From positions 1 through 10,872 of the forward strand of contig SXOM01000442.1 of the NCBI GenBank assembly GCA_005776735.1: 10,872 nucleotides of DNA, written 5' to 3'. Within the stretch, counting starts at the first letter, position 1, and every line of letters begins with the position of its first letter. Positions 1 to 5,815 of the stretch are shown here, piece after piece. The translations under genes were made by a program, and so were the position numbers. The notes beneath the pieces were generated by a model, which had not been told where the DNA came from, ran no database searches, and saw nothing but the letters and a program-made list of their open reading frames with translations. The DNA is from Pseudomonadota bacterium. Lineage in GTDB: Bacteria; Myxococcota_A; UBA796; SXON01.

Positions 1-1257
1 ACCGAGCTCGTGGCGGGGGGGCGCACGCTCAAGCGGGTGGCCCCCATCCGGTGGAACAGCCCGGACAACCCCGGGGCCGACGTGTGCGCGGTGTCGCGCG
101 GCCTCTTGGGGTACGCCACGCTCGGCGCGTGGCGCACGGTGATCGACTACCCGGGCGAGCGGTTCGTCCTGGAGACCCCGCGGAAGCGCCGCACGTTCGA
201 CGCCGCCGCAACGTGGTTGGCGCAGGACCGCGCGCGCTTCGGCGACGACCCGTCGCGCGCGGGGGACCGCGCCCGCGTCCTCATCGGGCACGATGAGCTC
301 ACCGAAGCGCGAAAGGTCGTCGCGGCCGCGCTGGCGGCGCGCAGCGACGAGCCGGCGCTGGTCGCGCTCGCCGCCCGCCTCGATCGGTACGACGGGAAGG
401 ACGCCTCCGCGATCGAGCGCCTCGCGGCGCTCAGCCCGGTCGAGATGGTGGAGGAAGGCATCTGGGGCGAGCTGCTCGGCACGCTCCTGGCGCTCGGGCG
501 CGAAGCCGAAGCGCTCGAGCGGGCGCGGCTGGCGCTCGCGCTCGAGGTCGAGGACCCCGACGTGCGGCAGGAGCTGCTCGTCGGCTACGCCGACGCGCTC
601 CTGGCGACCGGCCGCATCGCGGAGGCCGAAGCGGCGCTCGACGAGGCGATCGCCATCGATCGCGGCGGGAGCGGGTTCCTGTTCCGGCGCGCGCTGGTCG
701 CGCTCGAGTCGGGCGACCGGTACGGCGCCATCACCACGCTGCGCCACCTGCTCGACGTCTACCCCATCGGCGGCACCGCGTTGTGGTTGTACGCCCTGTC
801 GCTGGAGCCCCAGGACCACGTCACGTTCCGGGCCGACCTCGACCGGGCGCTCGGCCGCCTGCACCCGGAGAGCGAGCCGCTCGACTTCGTGGGCGCCGCC
901 CTGCACCGGGTCGGCGACGCCGCCGCGGCCGAGGACGCGCTGGCCCGCGGGTACGCGCGGGACTGCAAGCCGCTCCGCCGCGGCCCCGTCCGCGACAACT
1001 GCGACGCCTGGTACTGGGCGCTTGGCGGTGAGCGGGTGGCGGACGCCCTGCGGGCCAGCGCACGCGCGGTGCAGGCGGAGCCGAAGAACAGCGCCTACCA
1101 CGACACCGCCGCGGTCGTCGCCTACGTCGCCGGCGACTACGTCGGCGCGCGCGATCACGCCCGCGAAGCCGCGCGCTTGGACCCGGAGGACCCGTACCTC
1201 ATCTGGCAGTCGCGGCGGTTCGGTCGTGCGGCGGCCGCGGGCGAGGGGACGCGGTGA
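1..1257 (+). CDS. Retropepsin-like aspartyl protease/TPR repeat protein, 5' end outside window
   Basis: The frame is open from base 1 with no stop, and the GTG at base 10 has no good ribosome site, so I treat the gene as truncated by the window edge. Roughly the first 55 visible residues look like the C-terminal end of a retropepsin-type aspartyl protease domain: GLLGYATLGAW then TVIDYPGERFVLE resembles the GILGxDxL...xxxDYxxxxLxL ending of that fold. The catalytic Asp motif would lie upstream and is not seen. The rest is alanine-rich helical repeats of TPR type, for example LLVGYADALLATGRIAEAEA and TAAVVAYVAGDYVGARDHA, covering about residues 90-265 and 345-405 counted from base 10. Protease-plus-TPR proteins are known in Gram-negative bacteria, usually of unknown substrate. 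The stop overlaps the next gene's GTG by 4 bases, so the two are probably translationally coupled. The TPR call is firm; the protease call is moderate. Confidence 0.75.
   Translation, partial: TELVAGGRTLKRVAPIRWNSPDNPGADVCAVSRGLLGYATLGAWRTVIDYPGERFVLETPRKRRTFDAAATWLAQDRARFGDDPSRAGDRARVLIGHDELTEARKVVAAALAARSDEPALVALAARLDRYDGKDASAIERLAALSPVEMVEEGIWGELLGTLLALGREAEALERARLALALEVEDPDVRQELLVGYADALLATGRIAEAEAALDEAIAIDRGGSGFLFRRALVALESGDRYGAITTLRHLLDVYPIGGTALWLYALSLEPQDHVTFRADLDRALGRLHPESEPLDFVGAALHRVGDAAAAEDALARGYARDCKPLRRGPVRDNCDAWYWALGGERVADALRASARAVQAEPKNSAYHDTAAVVAYVAGDYVGARDHAREAARLDPEDPYLIWQSRRFGRAAAAGEGTR
1244..1248 (+). promoter_or_regulatory. Shine-Dalgarno site of the nuclease gene
   Basis: AGGGG lies five bases before the GTG at 1254, inside the end of the upstream gene. 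It supports GTG 1254 as the start and coupled translation across the 4-base overlap. Confidence 0.55.
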
Positions 1258-2087
1258 TCCTCCTCTGGGCGCTGTGGGCGGCGGCGGGCGGCGGCGACGT
1301 CGATCCCGACGTGGCCAGCCGCCTCTCCGACGCGCGACCGCCCCCGGAGTACGCCACGGTGACCTCGGTGTACGACGGCGACACGCTCACGCTCGACACG
1401 CGCGACAAGGTGCGGCTGAAGTGGGTCAACACGCCCGAGCTCAAGCCGCCCGAGGAGTACGGTCCCGAAGCCCGCGAGCTCACCGCCGCGTTGACGCTCC
1501 AGAAGCGGGTGCGCCTGCTCGGCGACGGCAGCCGCGATGGGTACGGCCGGATGTTGGCCGGGGTCGAGGTCGACGGAAAGAACCTGTCGATCGCCCTTTT
1601 GGAGGCGGGCCTCGGCCACGTCTTCGTGATCCCGCCCGACGACTCCGACTTGTCGGCGCTCCTCGCTGCGCAGGACAAGGCGCGGCAGGCGCGCCGCGGG
1701 ATCTGGTCGACCGAGCGCTACCAGGGCACGCTCCACATCACCTCGTTCCACGCCAACGCCGACGGCGACGACCGCGAGAACGTCAACGGCGAGTACCTGC
1801 GGGTGTGCAACATCTCGTCCACCCCGGTCGACCTCGCCGGCTACCGAATCGCCGAGATCTCGGGGCGGGCGTGGGAGCTCCCGCCGGTCATCATCCCGCC
1901 CGGGAACACCTTCAAGCTCCACAGCGGGGCCGGCGTCAACCAGATCGTCCCCACCGAGCAGATCGCGCTCTACCTCGGCAGCCGCGACCCGATCTGGAAC
2001 AACGGCGAAGATCGCGCGACGATCTACGACCGGTACGGGCGGGTGATCGACTCGCGCGGGCACCACGTCGACCGCCCGAACCCGTGA
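1254..2087 (+). CDS. Secreted SNase-like nuclease with C-terminal lamin-tail domain
   Basis: This 277-residue protein starts at GTG 1254. A short hydrophobic N-terminus (MILLWALWAAAGGG) suggests export. Residues about 33-152 match the staphylococcal nuclease (TNase) fold. DGDT is at 41-44. The Arg equivalent to SNase R35 is R54 (VRL). The catalytic Glu equivalent to E43 is E62 in NTPEL, and R87 corresponds to R99 in DGYGR. The Ca-ligand Asp40 of SNase is replaced by N59, while the other ligands (D43, T60) remain. Residues about 155-270 look like a lamin-tail domain (LTD), an Ig-like beta fold often joined to secreted nucleases, with EYLRVCNISSTPVDLAGYRI as a typical stretch. The likely role is periplasmic or extracellular cleavage of DNA or RNA phosphodiester bonds, with the LTD probably serving binding or anchoring. 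It is the second gene of the left-hand run and ends 16 bases before the PAP2 gene. Confidence 0.88.
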   Translation: MILLWALWAAAGGGDVDPDVASRLSDARPPPEYATVTSVYDGDTLTLDTRDKVRLKWVNTPELKPPEEYGPEARELTAALTLQKRVRLLGDGSRDGYGRMLAGVEVDGKNLSIALLEAGLGHVFVIPPDDSDLSALLAAQDKARQARRGIWSTERYQGTLHITSFHANADGDDRENVNGEYLRVCNISSTPVDLAGYRIAEISGRAWELPPVIIPPGNTFKLHSGAGVNQIVPTEQIALYLGSRDPIWNNGEDRATIYDRYGRVIDSRGHHVDRPNP

Positions 2088-2103
2088 CCGGATAGGCGTC
2101 CGC

Positions 2104-2607
2104 GTGGACCTCGCGATTTTCCGGTGGGCCAACGGCCTGTACGACGACGCGCCCGCGGTGTGGACGTTCCTGGAGACTCCGGAGGCGCTCGCCATCCTCG
2201 TGGTCGTGGCGTTGGGGATCGCCTGGGCGCGCCGCAACCTCCGCTGGGTGTTGCCGGCGCTCTTGGCGGTGGCGCTGAGCGACGTCCTGGCGGCGCGGGT
2301 GCTCAAGCCCGCGATCGGTCGGGCGCGCCCGTGTGCGGAGCTCGATGGTGTCGATGTCCCCCGCGTGGACGGCAGCCCCCACTGCGGGTCCGGCCTGGCC
2401 ATGCCCTCGGCCCACGCGGCCAACACCATGGCGGTGGCGACCGTGCTCGCCGCGCCGGAGCTGGCCGTCTTGTCGATGGGCGTCGGGTTCGGCCGGGTGA
2501 TCACCGGGCAACACTGGCCGTCGGACGTCGCGGCGGGGTGGGCGTTGGGCATCGGCCTCGGGATGGCGGTCCGGGCCGCCGCCACGCGGGCGTTCGGATG
2601 GCCGTGA
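2104..2607 (+). CDS. PAP2-family membrane phosphatase
   Basis: This is a 167-residue integral membrane protein with all three PAP2 motifs. Motif 1 is K68-x6-R75-P76 (KPAIGRARP). Motif 2 is PSAH at 101-104, a common variant of PSGH, with H104 as the general acid. Motif 3 is R131-x5-H137-x3-D141 (GRVITGQHWPSD), where H137 is the nucleophile. Hydrophobic segments lie near residues 28-44, 50-66, 108-126 and 143-160. The family dephosphorylates lipid phosphates such as phosphatidate or undecaprenyl pyrophosphate at the membrane; the substrate here cannot be told from sequence. At 167 residues it is at the short end for the family. The start is GTG 2104, with a weak AGG seven bases upstream. Its end overlaps the following HAD gene, so the two are probably co-translated. 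Confidence 0.9.
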   Translation: MDLAIFRWANGLYDDAPAVWTFLETPEALAILVVVALGIAWARRNLRWVLPALLAVALSDVLAARVLKPAIGRARPCAELDGVDVPRVDGSPHCGSGLAMPSAHAANTMAVATVLAAPELAVLSMGVGFGRVITGQHWPSDVAAGWALGIGLGMAVRAAATRAFGWP

Positions 2608-3257
2608 AGGTCGTCTTCGTCGACGCGGGGGGCACGCTGCTGTTTCCGCGGGAGCCGGTCGGGGTCACGTACGCCCGCGCCGCGCGGCGGCGGGGCCACG
2701 CCTGCGATCCGGTCCAGGTCGAGCTGCGTTTCCGCGCGGCCTTCGGGAAGCGTCGGCACCAGCCGCAGGAGGAGGACGGGCGGGCGTTCTGGGCGCCGGT
2801 GGTGGCCGAGTCCGTCGGCGTGGACGACCCCGCGTTGTTCGACGAGCTGTACGAGTGGTACGCCCGGCCGCGTGCGTGGTGGGTCGACACCGAGGCGCTC
2901 CGGGTGCTCGGGAACCTCTCGCGCGCCGGCGTCCGCCTCGGCATCCTCAGCAATTGGGATGCTCGTCTGCGCACGTTGTACCACCGCTTTGCGCTGGATC
3001 GCCTCTTCGGTTTCCTCGTGGTCTCGTCCGAGCACGGGGTGGAGAAGCCCGACCCGCGGCTCTTCGAGATCGCGTGCCGGGTGGCGGGGGTGTCTCCGCG
3101 CGACGCGGTGCACGTCGGCGACGACGAGGACAAGGACGTGCTCGGCGCGTCGCGGGCCGGGCTCGTCGGGTTGCAGTACGACGAAGATCGAGGATGGAAG
3201 GGGATCGAGCAGGAGCTCTCGCGGCTCCGGCGTCCGGCCGGCCTGTACGGGCGGTAG
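2598..3257 (+). CDS. HAD-superfamily hydrolase, REG-2/HDHD3-like subfamily
   Basis: This 219-residue protein starts at ATG 2598, overlapping the PAP2 gene by 10 bases. GTG 2604 is an alternative that would give a 4-base GTGA overlap. HAD motif I is VDAGGTLLF with nucleophile D9, but the usual second Asp (D+2 general acid) is glycine (G11). Motif II is LSNWD with S118, motif III is K150 in VEKPDPRLFE, and motif IV is GDDEDKD (D175, D176, D180). The helical cap begins with REPVGVTYARAARRRG, which resembles the REG-2/HDHD3-like branch (TIGR02252 type), where motif I is also degenerate. Function in that branch is largely unknown. The missing D+2 acid makes ordinary phosphomonoesterase activity doubtful but does not rule out other chemistry. 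It is the last gene of the four-gene run; the next gene begins after a 175-base leader. Confidence 0.88.
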   Translation: MAVKVVFVDAGGTLLFPREPVGVTYARAARRRGHACDPVQVELRFRAAFGKRRHQPQEEDGRAFWAPVVAESVGVDDPALFDELYEWYARPRAWWVDTEALRVLGNLSRAGVRLGILSNWDARLRTLYHRFALDRLFGFLVVSSEHGVEKPDPRLFEIACRVAGVSPRDAVHVGDDEDKDVLGASRAGLVGLQYDEDRGWKGIEQELSRLRRPAGLYGR

Positions 3258-3365
3258 TGGTGGTCGTCGGGCGCTCGGGGGCGGCGCCTGCGGCCCGGCC
3301 GCTCCCCGCGCCGGGGCTCGACGGCGCCGCGGCGGGAGCGCGGAGCCGGCCGCGGCGTGGGGGTC

Positions 3366-3377
3366 TTGACGCGTCAA
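3366..3377. promoter_or_regulatory. Perfect 12-base palindrome, possible operator/promoter element
   Basis: TTGACGCGTCAA is its own reverse complement. It sits at the left end of the only clearly AT-rich patch of this leader (about 3366-3407), 56 bases before the GTG of the glucosaminidase gene. TTGACG also matches a sigma-70 -35 element, but no convincing -10 hexamer follows at 16-18 bases. A dimeric regulator site overlapping a promoter is the simplest reading; this is inference. Confidence 0.35.
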
Positions 3378-3432
3378 TATTTGCTTGAACCTGGAGTTTC
3401 GTTAGTACGGGGAGTCTTCGTCCCCGGAGTCG

Positions 3433-4233
3433 GTGCTGAGCGGGTTCGGTCGTCTGGTCCCCTATGTCCTTGCTGCTGCGCTGGTCCTCCCTGCGTCGCG
3501 GACCGGGGCCGGGCTCCCCGAGGCGCACCTGCCCGACCCGACGGCGGCGCTCCACGACGAGGTCGAGGCCCTGGCCGCCACGCGCGAAGCGGGGCTCGGC
3601 GCCGCCGAGCTCGCGCCTCGGGTCGACGTGCTGGTCGCGGGCCTGCCGCTCGAGCTGCTCGCGTCGCGCACGGCGTCGCCCGAGCTGCAAGCGGCGGCCG
3701 AGGCGCTCTTCGACCTCCGGGCGCACCTGGTGGTCGAGGCCGAGGGTCTGCCGACGGGCGGTCGGGGAGAGTTCCTGGCTGCGCTCGCTCCGGGCGCGAT
3801 GTACTCCGACGTCGTGTACGGCGTGCCGGCGTGCATCACCCTGGCGCAGGCGGTGCTCGAGAGTGGGTGGGGGCGCAGCGCACCGGCCTACAACCTCTTC
3901 GGCATGAAGGGAGTGGGGCCGGCGGGCTCTACCGAGCGCCGGGTGGTCGAGTACAGCCGCGGCCGCCGTGGCCACCGGGTGCATCCATTCCGGGCGTACC
4001 ACTCCTTCGCCGAGTCGATGGCCGACCACGCCCGGGCGTTGGCCGGGGCGGAGCGCTACGCCGCCGCGCGCGCCGTCGCGGACGACCCCGCCGCCTACGC
4101 GCGCGCGCTGCGCGGCAAGTACGCCACCGACCCCCGCTACGACAAGAAGCTGATGGCGTTGGTCGAGCTGTACGGGCTCACCCGCTTCGACTGGGCGCCC
4201 CAACCCGCGGCCGTGGCCGACGCCGAAGACTGA
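3433..4233 (+). CDS. Secreted GH73-type peptidoglycan glucosaminidase (FlgJ C-domain-like)
   Basis: This 266-residue protein has an N-terminal signal-like segment, residues about 8-22 hydrophobic (LVPYVLAAALVLPAS), then a variable Ala/Leu-rich region to about 115. The C-terminal half, about 120-252, is a GH73 mannosyl-glycoprotein endo-beta-N-acetylglucosaminidase domain. The core is ITLAQAVLESGWG followed by YNLFGMKG, with E143 of LESGWG as the expected catalytic acid. It ends with the family-typical YATDPRYDKKLMALVELYGL. The family cleaves the glycan backbone of peptidoglycan between GlcNAc and MurNAc. No flagellar genes are adjacent and the FlgJ rod-cap N-domain is absent, so a general cell-wall remodelling role is likelier than flagellar assembly. 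The start is GTG 3433; GGAG at 3426-3429 is only three bases upstream, so a slightly different start is possible. Transcription may begin in the AT-rich leader. Confidence 0.9.
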   Translation: MLSGFGRLVPYVLAAALVLPASRTGAGLPEAHLPDPTAALHDEVEALAATREAGLGAAELAPRVDVLVAGLPLELLASRTASPELQAAAEALFDLRAHLVVEAEGLPTGGRGEFLAALAPGAMYSDVVYGVPACITLAQAVLESGWGRSAPAYNLFGMKGVGPAGSTERRVVEYSRGRRGHRVHPFRAYHSFAESMADHARALAGAERYAAARAVADDPAAYARALRGKYATDPRYDKKLMALVELYGLTRFDWAPQPAAVADAED

Positions 4234-4253
4234 TTCGGTGACGCGGCGGGTGA
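4234..4253 (+). repeat. 20-base direct repeat, copy 1
   Basis: TTCGGTGACGCGGCGGGTGA begins immediately after the glucosaminidase stop codon. An identical copy starts 194 bases downstream. The flanks outside the 20 bases diverge after one or two bases on each side. Confidence 0.8.
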
Positions 4254-4427
4254 AGGGTGACGCCGCGGTCTACCCCCCGCGCCGGTGCGGTTCACCGAGC
4301 TCGCCCTCGCCACCAAAATACCGCTCGAAGTTCGACATCGCCAAGCTCACCGACCTGGGGCCGGTGCAGCCAGACCCTCGCGGTTCGGCGTGCCGCCGCT
4401 GTGCCAGGCGCCGCCCTGGCTGGCCGG

Positions 4428-4447
4428 TTCGGTGACGCGGCGGGTGA
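4428..4447 (+). repeat. 20-base direct repeat, copy 2
   Basis: Identical to 4234-4253 over all 20 bases. It lies 28 bases before the large inverted repeat at 4476-4505. Confidence 0.8.
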
Positions 4448-4475
4448 CGGGCCGGGTGGAATGGGCCGAGCGGAG

Positions 4476-4505
4476 CGCGGGTTCGCCGCTTGCGGCGAAC
4501 CCGCG
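4476..4505. repeat. Inverted repeat with 14-base perfect arms
   Basis: The left arm CGCGGGTTCGCCGC (4476-4489) and right arm GCGGCGAACCCGCG (4492-4505) are perfect complements around a TT centre. Neither strand has a T tract directly after the stem, so it is not a canonical intrinsic terminator. It resembles a dispersed palindromic (REP-like) intergenic unit or a cruciform/regulatory structure; copy number in the genome is unknown. Confidence 0.75.
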
Positions 4506-4648
4506 GGGGAGCGAGCGCCAATTTCACCCGACCCGGCAGGACCCGGGGGTGACCTCGTTTCTGCGTCCACGGAGGCCGCGCCTGGCCCCCCGCCCGAAGC
4601 CGACCCGCGCCCCGGGTCGCCGCGTCCTGCCCGGCCCCCGCCCGGCCG

Positions 4649-4686
4649 AAAACGGCGCGAGCCGGGAGGGGTGACCTCCCGGCTCG
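4649..4686 (-). terminator. Intrinsic terminator of the downstream lipoprotein gene
   Basis: A perfect 12-base stem, CGAGCCGGGAGG (4658-4669) with CCTCCCGGCTCG (4675-4686), encloses a 5-base loop. Read on the minus strand it is followed five bases later by TTTT (complement of 4649-4652). It begins 20 bases past the stop codon of the minus-strand gene ending at 4707. Confidence 0.75.
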
Positions 4687-4706
4687 TCCGGTGTCGCAGG
4701 GGCCGA

Positions 4707-5678
4707 CTACGGCTGGCCGTCGATGCCTTCGTCCGCGTTCGGGAGCGTCGTCGGGCACGCTTCGTTGGCGGAGAGGACCGCGTCGCCGGGGACCTGGAAG
4801 CTGGCGTCGATGCCGTCGCCCATCACGGTCCAGCCGATGCTGGTGCCGGTGCGCTGCATGTTGATGGCCTGCTCGGCGCTGTGGGGCGCCTCGAGCCACT
4901 GCAGGCGGATGGGGGCGGTCTGCCAGCAGATCTCGCCGACGATCTTGTCGTCACCGCCGTAGACCTCGTCACCGTCGACGTCGTCGTACACGACCGGGGT
5001 GAGCTCGGCGTAGTCGGTGCCGTCCGGCAGCTCGTACGTGGAGGTCGGGCTGCCCTCGATGGTGGCGCTGAACGTCAGGTCCATCGCCGCGGAGCTGTCG
5101 ACCATGCCCTCCTCGGACTCGAAGCCGATGCGGAACGCGGTGCCCTGCGGCATCTGGCCGCGCTCACCGGCGACGGTGGCGCCCATCTTGGTCATGAGGC
5201 TCGCGGGCACGTCGACGACCTTGTCGGTGCTCGCCCAGCTCGCGTTGCCGGTCTCGTCGATGCTCTGGACGTACCAGCCGGACCGACCGCCCGACCCCCG
5301 GCCGCTGAAGTAGGTGACGGAGTCGGACGAGACGCCGTAGTAGTCGTCGGCTTCGACCGGGAAGTCGCCGTACGCGAAGGCGTGGTAGCTCACGCGCTCG
5401 ACGGGGTTCTCGGCGTTCTTGTCCCGCTTGGCGGGGCGCTCGGGCAGGGTGATGGTCGCGACGCCGTCGACGACGGTACCGGCCCGCAGGGTCGTTCCGA
5501 CGAAGATGACCTCGCCCTCGGAGTCGTAGCGGACGGCGCGGAGGCCGACCTTGGCGCCGTCGAACGGGAACGCGAAGCTCACGGTCGGGCCGGCGGTGAG
5601 CGCCGCTTCGTTGAGGGTGAGCTCGTCGGTCTCGGGGGCGCAGGCCAGGAACGCGATGGTGAAAAGGGTGTAGCGCAT
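4707..5678 (-). CDS. Putative lipoprotein with DVDGD motif, function unknown
   Basis: This 323-residue protein starts at ATG 5678. A GGGAGG-like site lies about 12 bases upstream, a rather long spacing. The N-terminus MRYTLFTIAFLAC fits a very short signal with a lipobox-like FLAC and lipidated C13; phenylalanine at -3 is not ideal. The mature part is rich in Asp, Gly, Ser and Thr with alternating hydrophobic residues, suggesting an extracellular beta-rich fold. YDDVDGDEVYGGDDK (231-245) contains an Asp-x-Asp-Gly-Asp loop like those of calcium-binding proteins. A near-C-terminal WTVMGDGIDASFQVPGD may be a second turn-rich segment. I do not recognise a named family. It lies downstream of a second lipoprotein gene of similar style but is separated from it by a strong terminator, so it probably has its own promoter within 5679-5758. 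The likely location is the outer membrane or periplasmic face. The gene call is firm; lipidation is moderate. Confidence 0.8.
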   Translation of the reverse strand: MRYTLFTIAFLACAPETDELTLNEAALTAGPTVSFAFPFDGAKVGLRAVRYDSEGEVIFVGTTLRAGTVVDGVATITLPERPAKRDKNAENPVERVSYHAFAYGDFPVEADDYYGVSSDSVTYFSGRGSGGRSGWYVQSIDETGNASWASTDKVVDVPASLMTKMGATVAGERGQMPQGTAFRIGFESEEGMVDSSAAMDLTFSATIEGSPTSTYELPDGTDYAELTPVVYDDVDGDEVYGGDDKIVGEICWQTAPIRLQWLEAPHSAEQAINMQRTGTSIGWTVMGDGIDASFQVPGDAVLSANEACPTTLPNADEGIDGQP

Positions 5679-5749
5679 GATGGTGGTGGTCCTCCCGTCC
5701 TTCAGTGGACACCCCAAGGATCGGAAGCAGGGCCGCGACACATGAGGGG

Positions 5750-5786
5750 AAAAACACTTGGGGCCGAACGTTTCCGTTCGGCCCCA
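5750..5786 (-). terminator. Strong intrinsic terminator between the two lipoprotein genes
   Basis: GGGGCCGAACG (5760-5770) pairs perfectly with CGTTCGGCCCC (5775-5785) around TTTC, and T5759/A5786 extends the stem to 12 pairs. On the minus strand the stem is followed four bases later by TTTTT (complement of 5750-5754). It lies 30 bases past the stop of the upstream lipoprotein gene. It should isolate that gene from the one ending at 4707. Confidence 0.85.
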
Positions 5787-5793
5787 CGTTTCA

Positions 5794-5810
5794 TCGGCGT
5801 CAAACGCCGA
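5794..5810 (-). other. Small hairpin directly after a stop codon
   Basis: TCGGCGT (5794-5800) and ACGCCGA (5804-5810) form a 7-base perfect stem with a 3-base loop. It sits between the stop codon at 5816 and the main terminator, so the transcript would end in two tandem stems. There is no T tract of its own; it may protect the 3' end or assist termination. Confidence 0.45.
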
Positions 5811-5815
5811 GTCGG

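Larger units (their letters stand above)
4234..4706. other. Convergent intergenic region with repeats, no credible gene
   Basis: These 473 bases lie between the 3' ends of the glucosaminidase (plus) and a lipoprotein gene (minus). Open frames here are rich in Arg/Pro, lack a ribosome site and show no recognisable domain. Contents: a 20-base direct repeat (4234-4253 and 4428-4447), an inverted repeat with 14-base arms (4476-4505), a small hairpin GCCAGG/CCTGGC (4403-4420), and the minus-strand terminator at 4649-4686. No plus-strand terminator with a T tract was found for the glucosaminidase gene. Confidence 0.6.

Noticed and set aside
3304..3316. CCCCG/CGGGG hairpin as a terminator for the left-hand gene run
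   Set aside because: Only five base pairs with a 3-base loop and no T tract; in such GC-rich DNA it is not distinguishable from chance.
1155..3377. Very long minus-strand open frame (about 740 codons)
   Set aside because: It lies antisense to three firmly identified genes, is Arg/Pro-rich and has no recognisable domain; open shadow frames are expected at this GC level.
3366..3394. Full sigma-70 promoter built on TTGACG
   Set aside because: No acceptable -10 hexamer follows at 16-18 bases, so only the palindrome is reported.
4238..4435. Possible 65-codon plus-strand gene after the glucosaminidase
   Set aside because: It starts inside the direct repeat, shows no domain and ends at the second repeat copy; no support beyond an open frame.
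4285..4674. Possible 129-codon gene in the convergent intergenic region
   Set aside because: No ribosome site or domain, Arg/Pro-rich composition, and it runs through the direct repeat, inverted repeat and terminator.
4649..5786. The two long hairpins as a CRISPR array or transposon ends
   Set aside because: Their stems differ in sequence, each follows a stop codon and a T tract is present, so terminators explain them; there is no transposase or regular repeat-spacer pattern.
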